Source: Candidatus Eiseniibacteriota bacterium
GTDB lineage: Bacteria; Eisenbacteria; RBG-16-71-46
NCBI GenBank assembly: GCA_016178685.1
Contig: JACOSU010000159.1
Coordinates: 1-33,450, forward strand
DNA: 33,450 nucleotides
Reading direction: 5' to 3'
The notes beneath the pieces were generated by a model. It saw nothing but the letters and a program-made list of their open reading frames with translations, made no database searches and was not told the origin of the DNA. This document shows positions 14,407-21,357 of the stretch, piece by piece; position 1 is the stretch's first letter, and each line of letters opens with the position of its first letter. The position numbers and the translations under genes were made by a program.

Positions 14407-17220
14407 TCAGCGGATCACGACCAGACGCGCGACCGCGCCGGTGCCGCGCACGCGCACGAAGTAGAGGCCGCCGGTCCAGCCGGCGGTGATCGAAGCGCCA
14501 ACCCGGGTGCCGCGCGTCGATCCCACGCCCGCCAGCACGAACGTCGCGATCCGCCGGCCCGCCAGGTCGTAAAGGTCGGCGAGCGCGGGCTCCGCGGACG
14601 GGACGCCACTCCACGCGAGTTCGAACGCCTCCCCCGCACGCAGGGGATTCGGGCCGAGCACGATGCCGGGCCGGAACGCCGCGGGAGGAGGCGCGGCCGC
14701 GACCTGCGGAATGCCATCGAGCCAGCGGTCGCGCGTCATGAATCGAGGCTGCCCGGCCGGGTAACCCGTCAACAACACGGTCACGTTGCCGGGAGAGGTG
14801 GGAGCGAGACGCGGAAGGTGTGCGATCCCATCGCTTAACCGGCTCACTTCCGTGCTGACCGCGTCCCAGCCGCGGTCCAGGGTCCAGCGGCGATACCGGA
14901 TTTCCTGGGAGCCCGAGACGGCGCTCTCGAAGGCCACGTGCAGGGCTCCCTGCCGGTCCACGGCCATCGCGAGATTCTGCGCCCCGCCGGGCTGGACCTC
15001 GATCACCGTATCGGGCTCCCAGACCGGGAAATGAAAATCCCGGCGCTGGTAGTGGAGGTACGAGCCGCCGCTTCCGTTCTCCTGCCAGAGCGCGTGCAGC
15101 ACACCACGGGAATCGACTGCCGCCGCCACGCCGACCTGCGGTACCCCGTCGGTGGGTCCGAGCTGAAGCGGCGCCGACATGCCGGAGTCGGGAACGTATC
15201 GCGCGAAGCGCATTCGCACCGGGTACGTGGCGCGATCCGGCCAGATCACGTACGCGTGGCCGTCCGCGCTCGAGCACAGGGCCGGTGCGTCCGGGTAGGC
15301 GGCCGAATCGCTCACCGCGATCGGGTTTCCGAACGGAGATAGATAAGCGAAGCGCATGAACATGACGCGGGGCCGGCTGCCGATGGTGGCGAGCCACGCC
15401 AGGGCGACCGTGCCGCGCGCATCGGCGGCCAGCGCGGGCTGGAACGAGTTGGCCGGCGCGTTCCCGACCGGCTGCTCGCTCGACCACGCGCCGCGGATGC
15501 GGGCGCGGTAGTAGATGCGTGGAACGCCGTCTCTCTGATCGCGCCACGCGACCGCGAGATCGCCGTTCGAGAGCTGCGCGAGCGTGGGCTCGTACGCCCC
15601 GGCCGTGGACTGGCTGACCGGAAACGCGGGCTCCCAGAAGCCGCGTCGCCGTTCGCGGAGCACGATCTGCGGGATGTCGGCACGAGTCTCGGAGCCGACC
15701 GTCGAGATGGTGCCGAAGGTATCCACGGCGGTGGTCGAGGCCGGACCATAGGCCGAGGACGGAGCGAACGGGGCCTCGGTGTGATCCTCGAGCGCGCCCC
15801 AGCCCGGAGCGCGCACGTTCAGCCGGAAACGCATGTCGGTCCCGGCGCTGGTGATCTGGGTGAATCCCATGTTCGTGAAGGCGCCCCCAAACGTGTGTGT
15901 CGAGGGCCGGGTGTCGTCGTTGAAATCCGTGCGCGCGAGCGCCCCGGGGAACGGATCGTTCGCGTCACCGCGATTTCGCCCGTAGGTCAGATCGTAGTCG
16001 CCGTCGGCCTCGACCAGCTGGAGCCCGGGCGTCAGCCCGACGTTGATTCGATTCGCGGCCAGCCGCGAACCGATGCCGGCTTCGTCCACGTGGTAGACCA
16101 GCAGGCCCGGGCTCGGAACCAGGGCGTCAAATCCCAGCGGCTGGCGATTCTCGATCAGGAAGTGTTCGGCGTTCGATTCGCCCTGGAACCACATCTCGGC
16201 GATCGATCCGCCCTGCTCGATCGGCGCCAGCGTGAGCGTAGTGTCATTCGCTGGCCGGAAACTGGATGCCCAGCCGAGGAACAGCATGGGCCAGGCGCCC
16301 ATGTGCGAGGGGCGGTCGGGGCTCACCCCGTTGACACCATAGCCGCCCGTCGACATCAGCGCCCAATTGCCGGGACCCATATTCGAGGAGCCACCCAGCG
16401 ACGAGGTGTCGTAGAGGTCGGGCAGCCCCAGCGCGTGGCCGAACTCGTGGCAATAAACGCCGATCTCGGAGCGCTGAGTCCGATAAAGGTAGGAGAGCTC
16501 GGGGAGCGTCGAGAAGCGGTCGAGCAGCATGTACTGGCTGGTCGAGCCCGGCACCAGCTGTCGCGTCACGAACGCCGATCCGTACCGCCAGCCTCCGGTC
16601 ATGCGCGAAGTGATGGACCAGAAATCGTTGCGATCGATGCCGGCTTCGCCACCATGGCCGGCGTGGAGCGCCCACAACATGTCCACGTATCCGTCATGGT
16701 CGAGATCGTAGTCGGCCCAGTGGACCTGATCCTGGCACTTGATCAGCGCGTCGCGGATCGCCGCGTACATGTTATGCGACGGGTCGGAGGCGTTGAGCCC
16801 CCACGCGCCGTCGCCATAGTAGAAGTGATCGTGATCCAGCCTCACGTTCGCCACGACGTTTCCGAGAACGGTGAGCCGGTTGCCCGAGACCCAGCGGTAG
16901 TAGTCGTAGACCGATCCGGACGGTGTGGAGTGCGTGGTGTCGAACAGCGCGAAATTGAAGTCCTGAGGGGTGTAGACCAGGCTGTCGTCCGTGAACGAGA
17001 TCATCAGGATCGGAAGGCGCCACGCGGTCTGCTGGAAACTCGTGGCCGTGGTGCCGCGATCGGGAAGACGGAACAGGCCGTCTTCGAATGCCTGGCTGAC
17101 CTCGGGCGGAACGGTCCCCGTCGGCGTCGGAGCGGTAGCCCGGGCGCTGGGCGCGGCGAGGAAAAGCGCCGCGGCGATGCTGGCGATGGTACGGCGTGGC
17201 AGAATCAGATTTGCTTCCAC
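14407..17220 (-). CDS. Secreted M6 (immune inhibitor A-like) metalloprotease with C-terminal sorting-like domain
   Basis: A 937-residue secreted protease. I chose GTG 17220, which opens a signal peptide (MEANLILPRRTIASIAAALFLAAPSARA) and has GGGAG upstream; the ORF extends to 17259 without features. The catalytic zinc motif is HEFGHALGLPDLYD (H258-E-x2-H262), typical of peptidase M6, after an Asp-rich loop DYDLDHDGYVD. From about 510 to 840 there are repeated blades of the form 'GDLAVAWRDQRDG..RIYYR', suggesting a beta-propeller. The last 70 residues (YDLAGRRIATFVL ... GGLYFVRVRG) form a FlgD-Ig / type IX-like C-terminal module. Such modules route cargo through type IX secretion in Bacteroidetes; use here is inferred. 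Likely substrates are external proteins. Confidence 0.88.
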   Translation of the reverse strand: MEANLILPRRTIASIAAALFLAAPSARATAPTPTGTVPPEVSQAFEDGLFRLPDRGTTATSFQQTAWRLPILMISFTDDSLVYTPQDFNFALFDTTHSTPSGSVYDYYRWVSGNRLTVLGNVVANVRLDHDHFYYGDGAWGLNASDPSHNMYAAIRDALIKCQDQVHWADYDLDHDGYVDMLWALHAGHGGEAGIDRNDFWSITSRMTGGWRYGSAFVTRQLVPGSTSQYMLLDRFSTLPELSYLYRTQRSEIGVYCHEFGHALGLPDLYDTSSLGGSSNMGPGNWALMSTGGYGVNGVSPDRPSHMGAWPMLFLGWASSFRPANDTTLTLAPIEQGGSIAEMWFQGESNAEHFLIENRQPLGFDALVPSPGLLVYHVDEAGIGSRLAANRINVGLTPGLQLVEADGDYDLTYGRNRGDANDPFPGALARTDFNDDTRPSTHTFGGAFTNMGFTQITSAGTDMRFRLNVRAPGWGALEDHTEAPFAPSSAYGPASTTAVDTFGTISTVGSETRADIPQIVLRERRRGFWEPAFPVSQSTAGAYEPTLAQLSNGDLAVAWRDQRDGVPRIYYRARIRGAWSSEQPVGNAPANSFQPALAADARGTVALAWLATIGSRPRVMFMRFAYLSPFGNPIAVSDSAAYPDAPALCSSADGHAYVIWPDRATYPVRMRFARYVPDSGMSAPLQLGPTDGVPQVGVAAAVDSRGVLHALWQENGSGGSYLHYQRRDFHFPVWEPDTVIEVQPGGAQNLAMAVDRQGALHVAFESAVSGSQEIRYRRWTLDRGWDAVSTEVSRLSDGIAHLPRLAPTSPGNVTVLLTGYPAGQPRFMTRDRWLDGIPQVAAAPPPAAFRPGIVLGPNPLRAGEAFELAWSGVPSAEPALADLYDLAGRRIATFVLAGVGSTRGTRVGASITAGWTGGLYFVRVRGTGAVARLVVIR

Positions 17221-17268
17221 CAAAGGTAGGACTCCCGAACAGCTCGCGAGCCCCGTCAACGAGCTTCA

Positions 17269-17298
17269 AGTAAAGCCGCGCCGCATTGCCATCGTCAA
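17269..17298 (-). promoter_or_regulatory. Promoter of the M6/M23 protease operon
   Basis: On the minus strand TTGACG (17298-17293) and TTTACT (17274-17269, four of six to TATAAT) are spaced by 18 bp. It lies about 50 bp ahead of the GTG start, in the divergent spacer shared with the GWxTD gene. Confidence 0.45.
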
Positions 17299-17325
17299 GT
17301 GGTTTGTGGAGTGAATTGTAGGGTT

Positions 17326-17353
17326 TTGCCGCGTTCAAACGGTGTGTTAGCGT
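17326..17353 (+). promoter_or_regulatory. Candidate promoter of the GWxTD / NlpC operon
   Basis: TTGCCG (17326-17331) and TAGCGT (17348-17353) are spaced by 16 bp. The start site would fall within a few bases of the GTG at 17363, so the mRNA would be almost leaderless. The boxes are only moderate matches. Confidence 0.3.
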
Positions 17354-17362
17354 CCCCTCAAC

Positions 17363-18640
17363 GTGGCATTTCGATCCGTTCGCGCGGGGAACCCCCGCAT
17401 TCTCCTGATCGCGGCCCTGGTCCTCGGCGGCCAGTTGCTGCCCCATGCGGCGGCGCCATCAGACCTGGCTCCTTTGCGCTCCGGCAGCCCGCCGTTTTTC
17501 ACCTGCGACATCGCCATCTCGATTGACAGCGAGGCCAGGCCGGCGCTCTCCGCTTCGATTTCGCTTCCCTATCCCAATCTGGAGTGGATCCGCGTCCCGA
17601 ACGGATACGCGGCGGGGGTCGCGATCAGCGTCGCGTTCGAGCCGCGCCACAAGGGGCGCATCTACGGCGATGCGTGGCAACGCCGCCTTTCGGTCGCGGA
17701 CTTCGCGACCACCACCACGCACACCGCCGCCCTGGTCGAACGGCGCACGATCAACGTGCCTCCCGGCTCCTATCGCGTGCGCGTCAGCGTACGCGACCTC
17801 AATGGCGAGCTGGAATCGCAGGCCTTCGACGACATCGAGGTCCCTGACTACTCGCGCATTCCGGTCGGGTTCGCGGATCTCGAGCTGGGCCTGGCCGACT
17901 CGACCACGGGATCCTTCACACCGATCCCGACCCGCCTGTTCGGCCTCAATACCAGCCTGCTCGCCGCGCGCGTGACCCTGTTCGACCGGCGGCCCGGCGC
18001 CTGGCCGCGGTCGTTCTCGTTTCACTATCGGATTGTCGACGACCTCGGGGAGCAGATCTCGGTCGGAACTCAGCCGTTTACGCTGGATCATTCAGCGCAG
18101 CCGGTGGTGCTGCGGCCTTCGAGTGCGGGGCTGTTCCTCGGTTCCTACGTGTTCGAAATCCAGCTGGTTGAAGGCAAATCCAGATGGCGCGCGGAGCGAT
18201 CGTTCATGGTCGAGCAGAGCGGGCCGCCGCGCGGCAAGGACTTCGAGCGCATGCTCGAGCCCCTCAGCTACATCGGAACCCAGCAGGAGATCGCCCATCT
18301 GCGATCGTTACCCGCGGAAAAGCAGGCCGAGGGATGGGATGAATTCTGGAGCCGGCGCGATCCGAGCCCGGATTCCCCACCCAATGAAGCCCAGATCGAG
18401 TTCTTCCGCCGCGTCCGGTATGCCGAACAGCATTTTCAGGGGTTCGGGCCGGGCTGGCGCTCGGACATGGGGCGCATCTACATCAAGTTCGGGGCGCCTT
18501 CCCAGATCGAGATGCGGCCTCCCACCTCGCGCACCGGCCAGCTCGAGATCTGGCACTACAACCAGCCGGCACGCCAGTTCGTGTTCGAAGATCGTGAGGG
18601 ATTCGGCCGCTTCGTCCTGCAGACTCCGGGCGGGGAATGA
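17363..18640 (+). CDS. GWxTD-domain protein
   Basis: A 425-residue exported protein with an N-terminal signal peptide (GNPRILLIAALVLGGQLLPHAAA). The C-terminal 130 residues match the GWxTD domain: a helical lead-in (EGWDEFWSRRDPSPDSPPNE), the RVRYAEQHF helix and the signature GWRSD at 364-368, followed by MGRIYIKFGAPSQIE. The T of GWxTD is S here. The N-terminal two thirds are strand-rich with no named domain. GWxTD proteins are common in FCB-type and Eisenbacteria-like genomes; their function is not established. The start is GTG at 17363. The stop overlaps the ATG of the NlpC/P60 gene (ATGA), so both proteins are probably made together. Confidence 0.88.
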   Translation: MAFRSVRAGNPRILLIAALVLGGQLLPHAAAPSDLAPLRSGSPPFFTCDIAISIDSEARPALSASISLPYPNLEWIRVPNGYAAGVAISVAFEPRHKGRIYGDAWQRRLSVADFATTTTHTAALVERRTINVPPGSYRVRVSVRDLNGELESQAFDDIEVPDYSRIPVGFADLELGLADSTTGSFTPIPTRLFGLNTSLLAARVTLFDRRPGAWPRSFSFHYRIVDDLGEQISVGTQPFTLDHSAQPVVLRPSSAGLFLGSYVFEIQLVEGKSRWRAERSFMVEQSGPPRGKDFERMLEPLSYIGTQQEIAHLRSLPAEKQAEGWDEFWSRRDPSPDSPPNEAQIEFFRRVRYAEQHFQGFGPGWRSDMGRIYIKFGAPSQIEMRPPTSRTGQLEIWHYNQPARQFVFEDREGFGRFVLQTPGGE

Positions 18641-19503
18641 GCACGCGGCCCGAATTCGGTGTGGTTTGCCTGCCCGTTCTGGACCTGCGCGCGCGTCCCG
18701 ATCACGCGAGCGAGATGACGAGCCAGCTGCTGCTCGGGGAAGTCGTGGACGTCGTGAGCAGGGCGGACCGCGGCCGCTGGCTGCGGGTGCGCAATCATGC
18801 GGATGGCTACCGGGGCTGGGTTCGGGAGTGGGGCATCATCGGGGCTTCCCGCGAACGGGCCCGACGCTGGCTGGCACGCGCCCGGGTGCGTGTCGCGGCG
18901 GTAAGCGAAGTGGCGCTTGCGCGTCCCGGGACCGGCATTGCTGTGAGCCCGCTCGGCTGGGGCGCGCGATTGATCGGGAGGGGCCGCTCCCGCGGTCACC
19001 GCGAGGTCGAGTTGCCCGATGGGCGCCGGGGCTGGATTCGGTGGGGAGCCGTGGCCTCGATCGGCGCGCGCCCCATGGGGCTGATCGAGCGGATCGAATC
19101 CCTGATCGGGGTGCCGTACTTGTGGGGAGGTCGTAGCTCCGCGGGGCTTGATTGCTCGGGGTTCACGCAGCTGGTGCTGGCCGAGCAGGGAATCAGACTG
19201 CCGCGCGATGCCCACGATCAGCACCGGGTCTGCCGACGGCTGGGGCCCCGGAGCACACCTCGTCCCGGAGACCTGATTTTCTTCGGAGATCCCCGCCGCA
19301 AGCGGGCCCACGTCGGACTCTACCTGGGAACCGGCTACTACGCTCATTCCAGGGGCCGGGTGCGGGTGGCTTCGATCGAAACGTCTAGTCCGTTGTACGA
19401 CAACATGTTAATGGATAATTATCGCGGCATTTCGCGCCCGGCGTCCGGCTGGCGCCCGGAACATTCGAGAATCGCCTTGACAAGGTTTCCGGAGCTTTCT
19501 TAA
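18637..19503 (+). CDS. SH3-SH3-NlpC/P60 peptidase without signal peptide
   Basis: A 288-residue cysteine peptidase. Two bacterial SH3 domains (about 8-67 and 83-140) precede an NlpC/P60 domain (about 148-270). The catalytic Cys is C173 in LDCSGF, the His is H225 in RAHVGLYL, and H237 (YYAHSRG) fits the third residue. YLWGG just before the Cys is the YkfC-type pattern; these enzymes cleave gamma-D-Glu-diamino acid bonds in muropeptides. The N-terminus (MSTRPEFGVVCLPVLDLRARP) has no signal peptide or lipobox, so the enzyme may be cytoplasmic and act in wall recycling. It overlaps the GWxTD gene by four bases, while the barrel gene downstream has its own promoter. Confidence 0.88.
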   Translation: MSTRPEFGVVCLPVLDLRARPDHASEMTSQLLLGEVVDVVSRADRGRWLRVRNHADGYRGWVREWGIIGASRERARRWLARARVRVAAVSEVALARPGTGIAVSPLGWGARLIGRGRSRGHREVELPDGRRGWIRWGAVASIGARPMGLIERIESLIGVPYLWGGRSSAGLDCSGFTQLVLAEQGIRLPRDAHDQHRVCRRLGPRSTPRPGDLIFFGDPRRKRAHVGLYLGTGYYAHSRGRVRVASIETSSPLYDNMLMDNYRGISRPASGWRPEHSRIALTRFPELS

Positions 19504-19506
19504 GGT
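19477..19506 (+). promoter_or_regulatory. Promoter of the outer-membrane barrel gene
   Basis: A perfect TTGACA (19477-19482) lies inside the end of the NlpC/P60 gene. TAAGGT (19501-19506) follows at 18 bp. Transcription would start near 19513, giving a leader of about 230 nt before the ATG at 19746. Confidence 0.45.
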
Positions 19507-19522
19507 TCCGCCCGGGCGTTGT

Positions 19523-19556
19523 CCAGGATCCTTCCATTGAGGAGGTGTGGTCCTGG
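19523..19556 (+). promoter_or_regulatory. Leader hairpin that hides a ribosome-binding site
   Basis: CCAGGA (19523-19528) pairs with TCCTGG (19551-19556), and CTTCC (19531-19535) with GGAGG (19541-19545). The inner stem would cover the strong GAGGAGG site of the small ORF that follows. A second small hairpin, GGTCAC-GTCC-GTGGCC, sits at 19676-19691. Confidence 0.45.
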
Positions 19557-19669
19557 TCATTGAATGTCGGCTCCATCACATGGATGAGATGGAGCTATCG
19601 GCTTGTGTGGAGGAAATCATCAAGACGGCTTGGAAAGGAGGTGGGGCTGCGGAGAAAAAGGCGCTGTAG
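19547..19669 (+). CDS. Possible small leader ORF (29-40 aa)
   Basis: An open frame from GTG 19547 to TAG 19667-19669 would encode 40 residues; starting at ATG 19580 it gives 29 residues (MDEMELSACVEEI...AEKKAL), acidic then lysine-rich. GAGGAGG sits directly before the GTG, too close for that start but seven bases before a CTG (19553) in the same frame. Codon use is less GC-rich at third positions than in the neighbouring genes. It lies wholly within the leader of the barrel gene and I do not recognise a family. It could be a regulatory leader peptide, a small protein, or chance. Confidence 0.35.
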   Translation: MVLVIECRLHHMDEMELSACVEEIIKTAWKGGGAAEKKAL

Positions 19670-19745
19670 TTCACAGGTCACGTCCGTGGCCTGATTCTGC
19701 ATCGCAACGTTGCTCTCACTTTTTCGCCAAGGAGGCATTTTCCAT

Positions 19746-21038
19746 ATGCGTTCTCGCTGGATGACCCTCAGTTTCGCTTTCGCGGTTGCGCTGATCCTGG
19801 CGCTGCCGGTGGTGGCGATGGCCCAGACCTCGCGCGTCGAGGGCATGGCCCTGCAGGGCGATTACATCAAGGACTACACCAACATTTACACGTATCCGTC
19901 CTGCCTCACGTCGGTGGGTAACTTCATGTACGCCGAGCTCGGCAACAAGGGCGTGATCAACGGCAGCAGCGGCGGGCCGTTCACGTTCGACCGCTCGGTC
20001 GGAACCGTGATGGACAAGCTGTTCGACGGCAAGTGGGGCGTCTGGGGCATTCATATGCGCCAGGAGACGCCGCAGATCGGCCAGGGTGACGCTCTTTCGC
20101 AGCCGGGTGCCGGCTTCGGTGGCGCCGACCCGAACCACCACCTGAACGAGGGCTTCGATCTCCAGTGGGGCCATAAGTCCGGCACCACGAGCATCGGCCT
20201 CCGTCTCAACCGGTCGTACAACAAGTTCCAGACCCAGGCGCCGGGAATTACCACGATCCTGGAGTTCAACCCGATCGGCGACCCGAACCTGTCGCGCAAC
20301 ATTATGGGTTACAGCGCTGGTGTCGGATTCCAGATGAATTCGCGGTCCACCGTCGAACTCGCCGGCCAGTACCAGAGCCGCACCTGGGAACTTTCGACGA
20401 CCGATCCCGCGGGTCCCCCCTTCAAGTGGACCGACAACGGGCCGACCACGTACCAGATCGCGGCGCGCGCCATGATGCAGTGGAAGCCGAACGTCATGCT
20501 GGTGCCGGTGGTCAAGTACACGTCGTTCGACCTGTCCGAGAAGTTCGATGGCCCGCCGTTGGGCACGATTACGTCGTTCGACAACACGCTGCACGGCGTG
20601 CAGGCGGGTATCTCGAGCGACTGGACGATGGGCACGAACGACCTGATGGTGTGGGGACTCACGTTCGCGAACAACCGCTTCGAGGCGGAAGAGGACGTGT
20701 TCGGCCTCGGAACCGGGACCGACAAGGTGGTCATCACCGAGTCGCTCACTCCGCAGGTGTTCGCCGCGCTCGAGACTCACATCAACAACTGGCTCACGCT
20801 GCGCTTCGGCGCGACCCAGGGCGCGTTCCAGCACGTCAAGCTGGAGGACAAGACGACCAGCACGACGACGAACGTCTCGCTGTCCTCGTTCCACATGAAC
20901 ATCGGCGCCGGCGTGAAGCTGGGAACGCTTCAGCTGGACGCGATTCTCGCGGATGATTTCGCGCAGAATCTGGGATGGCTGGGAAGCGGCATCCCGAAGT
21001 CGTACTTCCCGAAGGTCACCGCCACGTACGCGTTCTAG
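19746..21038 (+). CDS. Outer-membrane beta-barrel protein
   Basis: A 430-residue exported protein. The signal peptide is MRSRWMTLSFAFAVALILALPVVAMA, cut before QTSRVEG. The mature part alternates polar and hydrophobic residues in short strands ('TSIGLRLNRSYNKF', 'STVELAGQYQSRTWEL') and ends in TATYAF, with the terminal Phe expected of Bam-assembled barrels. No enzymatic motif is seen. I chose ATG 19746 because AAGGAGG lies ten bases upstream and the signal peptide starts there. A perfect -35 box, a good ribosome site and a strong terminator suggest a monocistronic, well-expressed gene. A porin-like role is likely; I do not recognise a named family. Confidence 0.82.
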   Translation: MRSRWMTLSFAFAVALILALPVVAMAQTSRVEGMALQGDYIKDYTNIYTYPSCLTSVGNFMYAELGNKGVINGSSGGPFTFDRSVGTVMDKLFDGKWGVWGIHMRQETPQIGQGDALSQPGAGFGGADPNHHLNEGFDLQWGHKSGTTSIGLRLNRSYNKFQTQAPGITTILEFNPIGDPNLSRNIMGYSAGVGFQMNSRSTVELAGQYQSRTWELSTTDPAGPPFKWTDNGPTTYQIAARAMMQWKPNVMLVPVVKYTSFDLSEKFDGPPLGTITSFDNTLHGVQAGISSDWTMGTNDLMVWGLTFANNRFEAEEDVFGLGTGTDKVVITESLTPQVFAALETHINNWLTLRFGATQGAFQHVKLEDKTTSTTTNVSLSSFHMNIGAGVKLGTLQLDAILADDFAQNLGWLGSGIPKSYFPKVTATYAF

Positions 21039-21062
21039 TCCTTCGATTTATCCGCCATACCG

Positions 21063-21096
21063 GCGGGGGCGCCCGAGAGGCGCCCCCGCTTTTTTT
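21063..21096 (+). terminator. Intrinsic terminator of the outer-membrane barrel gene
   Basis: GCGGGGGCGCC (21063-21073) and GGCGCCCCCGC (21079-21089) form a perfect 11-bp stem with a five-base loop, followed by seven T (21090-21096). This is the cleanest terminator in the window. Confidence 0.95.
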
Positions 21097-21125
21097 GTGT
21101 TCGGAGCCCGGTCGTCTGAAAGCCG

Positions 21126-21154
21126 TTGACAGTTTCGGAGCCTCGTCCTAGCCT
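21126..21154 (+). promoter_or_regulatory. Promoter of the TonB receptor operon
   Basis: A perfect TTGACA (21126-21131) and TAGCCT (21149-21154) are spaced by 17 bp, just after the upstream terminator. Transcription would start near 21161, giving a leader of about 195 nt before the receptor ATG. Confidence 0.6.
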
Positions 21155-21190
21155 GTGGCCTTGGCTCGCAATCCGGGGAGGATCTTCGCC

Positions 21191-21232
21191 ATGGGACGGC
21201 GTCTCTTCCAGGCGCCCTGTGACTGTTCGTGA
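21191..21232 (+). CDS. Possible 13-residue upstream ORF in the TonB receptor leader
   Basis: ATG 21191 follows GGGGAGGA at a normal distance and encodes MGRRLFQAPCDCS before TGA at 21230-21232. Its ribosome site is good, but the peptide is short with no recognised attenuation pattern (no run of one amino acid). It may be a leader peptide or chance. Confidence 0.25.
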   Translation: MGRRLFQAPCDCS

Positions 21233-21315
21233 GGCGCGTCATGGGTTCGGAATCGAGCATCCCCTCGAAAACATGCGCATCCCCCTTTCATCGCATCGGT
21301 CGCCACAGCAGTACC

Positions 21316-21350
21316 GGCGATGGGTCGGACCCCGTCGCCATTGAAAGGAG
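21316..21350 (+). promoter_or_regulatory. Hairpin beside the TonB receptor ribosome-binding site
   Basis: GGCGATGGG and CCCGTCGCC (21316-21339) form a nine-pair stem with one G-T pair and a six-base loop. It ends five bases before AAAGGAG (21344-21350), the ribosome site of the receptor gene. It could modulate ribosome access. Confidence 0.4.
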
Positions 21351-21357
21351 TCGCCCC

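Noticed and set aside
14372..15547. Upstream extension of the M23 peptidase frame
   Set aside because: The extra 390 codons lie within the M6 protease gene on the same strand in another frame and are Arg-rich with no domains. The signal peptide begins at 14371.
19595..19846. Minus-strand 83-codon frame overlapping the barrel leader
   Set aside because: It crosses the start of the barrel gene, has no ribosome site and reads as a shadow of the signal peptide region.
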